DNA of 64,000 bases, taken from Mytilus trossulus. Taxonomy: Eukaryota > Mollusca > Bivalvia > Mytilida > Mytilidae. The stretch lies in contig NC_086384.1 of assembly GCF_036588685.1 (NCBI RefSeq), positions 10,306,195-10,370,194 of the forward strand. Reading direction: 5' to 3'. Under the pieces are notes generated by a model. It was given only the letters and a program-made list of their open reading frames with translations. It was not told the DNA's origin and searched no databases. Positions 62,358 through 64,000 of the stretch are shown here, piece by piece (positions within the stretch are counted from its first letter, which is position 1; every line of letters begins with the position of its first letter). The position numbers and the translations under genes were made by a program.

Positions 62358-62439
62358 AGCACAAAAAAGACTGATTAGTTGGTCTCTGTGTATCATATTA
62401 TAAATCATGACAAAAAAAAACATTTTATCATGCCGGAGA

Positions 62440-63030
62440 CTTATATAGATGCCTGTGCATACACGGTACGGATTTTGGTCATTGTTGAAGGCCATTATGT
62501 GACCTTCAATATCGTTAAATCGCTTCACTTTGGACAATGCTGGATAGTTGTATCATTGGTATTCATGATAGGTTTCTTGCTTTAAAAATAAAAAAGGTAG
62601 AAAAAAAGGTTAACATGCTTGCAACCATACCATTACTTTTCCAAGAACTTACAATGTAGAACAGTCATTGTAGTGTAACGGCAAAACACAGATTTCATTT
62701 ATTTGTTTATCTTAACATTCAGATGACAGAATAAGAAACAGTTTTGATTTTTTGAAAAACAAGAGTGTGTCCATAGAACATAGATGTTGAACTCACATGA
62801 TCATTTTCTATGTTCAGTGAACCCTGAATTTTGGGTTTAACCTCCAATTTGGCTTTGAAATTAAAAACTTCACATCATGAGAAACTTGTGAACTAAGTTT
62901 CAAGTTGGTTGGACTTCAACTTAATCACAAACTAACTTTACCAAAAACTTTAATCTGAAACGGGTCAGACGGAAGAACGAACGAACTGACACACAGACCG
63001 AAAAATGTATTCTCCCTAGGTGAGGGCATA
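62440..63030. repeat. gatgtgg family fragment followed by a second dispersed repeat
   Basis: The first part (62440-62590) has ttgttgaaggccattatgtgacc and atagttgtatcattggta, a decayed reverse gatgtgg-family copy. The second (about 62760-63030) has the 'gttggacttcaa', 'gaacgaacgaactgacacacag' and 'ggtgagggcataaa' features of another common mussel repeat. Confidence 0.45.
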
Positions 63031-63426
63031 AAAAGATATTTTAGCTTATTATACAACCGAACAAAAAGGAAGTACATATAATAACCTTTCGAATGATAAA
63101 TACTATATCCTTAATTTGTTTTTATGTTTAATGTCACTCATTTTAAAAAGACTGCACGAGTGAAAACCACATGCAATTCAATATGTATCATTATTGATTG
63201 TAAAAATCAAATATCATATCTGACGATAATCCGTTTAATTCCATATATATAACTGTACGATATACATTTGTACATTATTATAATCTAATGATGGCAACGT
63301 TTTCAAAGCTGTTATATTAATGGTCCCATTTAGAAAACGGTATTTTCTCTAAATTTGTTATCTGCCACGAAGCGTAACGTTTAACGCGATTCAAGTTTAT
63401 CGTATGTGGATATATGCTACGGCATT

Positions 63427-63490
63427 ATGTTGATGTATATGCTAAAAACTGTATCAGCTATTGCTTTGTTGTATACAAGTTTTATACAAA
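63427..63490 (+). CDS. Possible signal-peptide first exon of a gene running off the right edge
   Basis: The frame from ATG 63427 reads MLMYMLKTVSAIALLYTSFIQ and meets a strong donor, caaa|gtaagt, at 63491 in phase 1. A short hydrophobic exon with a phase-1 donor is the usual form of a secretory signal exon. A run of TATA-like sequence (catatatataact) lies near 63243. No second exon was identified in the remaining 500 bases, so the product is unknown. The alternative is chance. Confidence 0.3.
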
Positions 63491-64000
63491 GTAAGTAAAT
63501 TTCATTTTATTTTGTCTTTTCAATGAAATTATCTCCTGTAGTTTTTTTCTAAATTGCAAAAGTGTATCAACACTATTTGTTAATCATGGTTTCTACTTCT
63601 CCAGACAATTTTGGCGGATTTGGCCAATCTGATTCGACTTTTTGCAATTATATTGGTCATCACGTACTAGTACTCTTCATTTTATGATTGTTCTATTGGT
63701 TTTATTTTATTTCAATCAAAACTAAAATAACACTTGATATATTGTGTGCGTCCGAATCGGTTTTCAACACTTTTATCTGAAACGCTAGCCAGGGACTAAA
63801 GGGACACGAAAAGAATAGTCCAATTCGTCAAAGTTTCTGTACAGTTTCACAATTTGATATTTTCAACCGGAAAACGAGCAGACCATCAGTAGATGTATCG
63901 AACCATAGCTACAGTAAATAAAGAAAAACCCGTGTCCAACCCTTACCTTAGGAGAACGCTTAAGTTAACGGAAAATGGTAGAGATACATTGCCATTGGGA

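Overview
The window is AT-rich, intron-bearing eukaryotic DNA. The most likely source is a marine mussel (Mytilus or a close relative). Two lines of evidence support this. The coding genes have canonical GT-AG introns. The spacer DNA is packed with dispersed repeats that I recognise as typical of Mytilus assemblies, such as the gatgtgg / gccaatgagacaac family, the 'taaccccgccgc' family and the 'agctcacctggcc' family. The species call rests on recognition, not on a search.

Layout. (1) Positions 1-19300 hold three tandem plus-strand genes of the glyoxylate/hydroxypyruvate reductase (GRHPR) family. Each has three coding exons, with phase-1 introns at equivalent positions. Copies B (9029-11222) and C (16571-19294) keep the NAD-binding glycines and the Arg/Glu/His catalytic set. 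Copy A (1524-5950) has an intact spliced frame but has lost the catalytic Glu and His and one glycine of the dinucleotide loop, so it looks like a pseudoenzyme. (2) Positions 21.85-26.2 kb and 30.7-35.4 kb are a direct segmental duplication. Each copy carries the same four-exon gene, which open-frame scanning misses because the exons are short. It encodes a 148-residue acidic protein whose last exon resembles the end of a protein kinase C-lobe. A third, broken copy of that last exon lies at about 41.84 kb. (3) Positions 35.4-44.1 kb are repeats and featureless AT-rich DNA. (4) Positions 44119-52754 on the minus strand hold a large ZNFX1-like gene. It has a basic RS-like N-terminus with an internal duplication, a UPF1-like SF1 helicase, an array of NFX1-type zinc fingers, and a terminal RZ-type zinc finger on its own exon. 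Possible 5' untranslated exons lie upstream. (5) Positions 53-63 kb are mobile-element territory: a 3.1 kb element with 69-bp terminal inverted repeats, a TTAA-flanked MITE, a hAT-like MITE and minisatellites. (6) At 63427-63490 there is a possible signal-peptide exon of a gene that continues off the right edge.

The three gene groups have no visible functional link. The GRHPR genes belong to glyoxylate/serine metabolism and the ZNFX1-like gene to RNA-based innate defence. The duplicated acidic gene is unassigned and is the best candidate here for something undescribed. No rRNA, CRISPR or convincing tRNA was seen, and no transposase or reverse-transcriptase frame was recognised. All splice sites and identities were read by eye.
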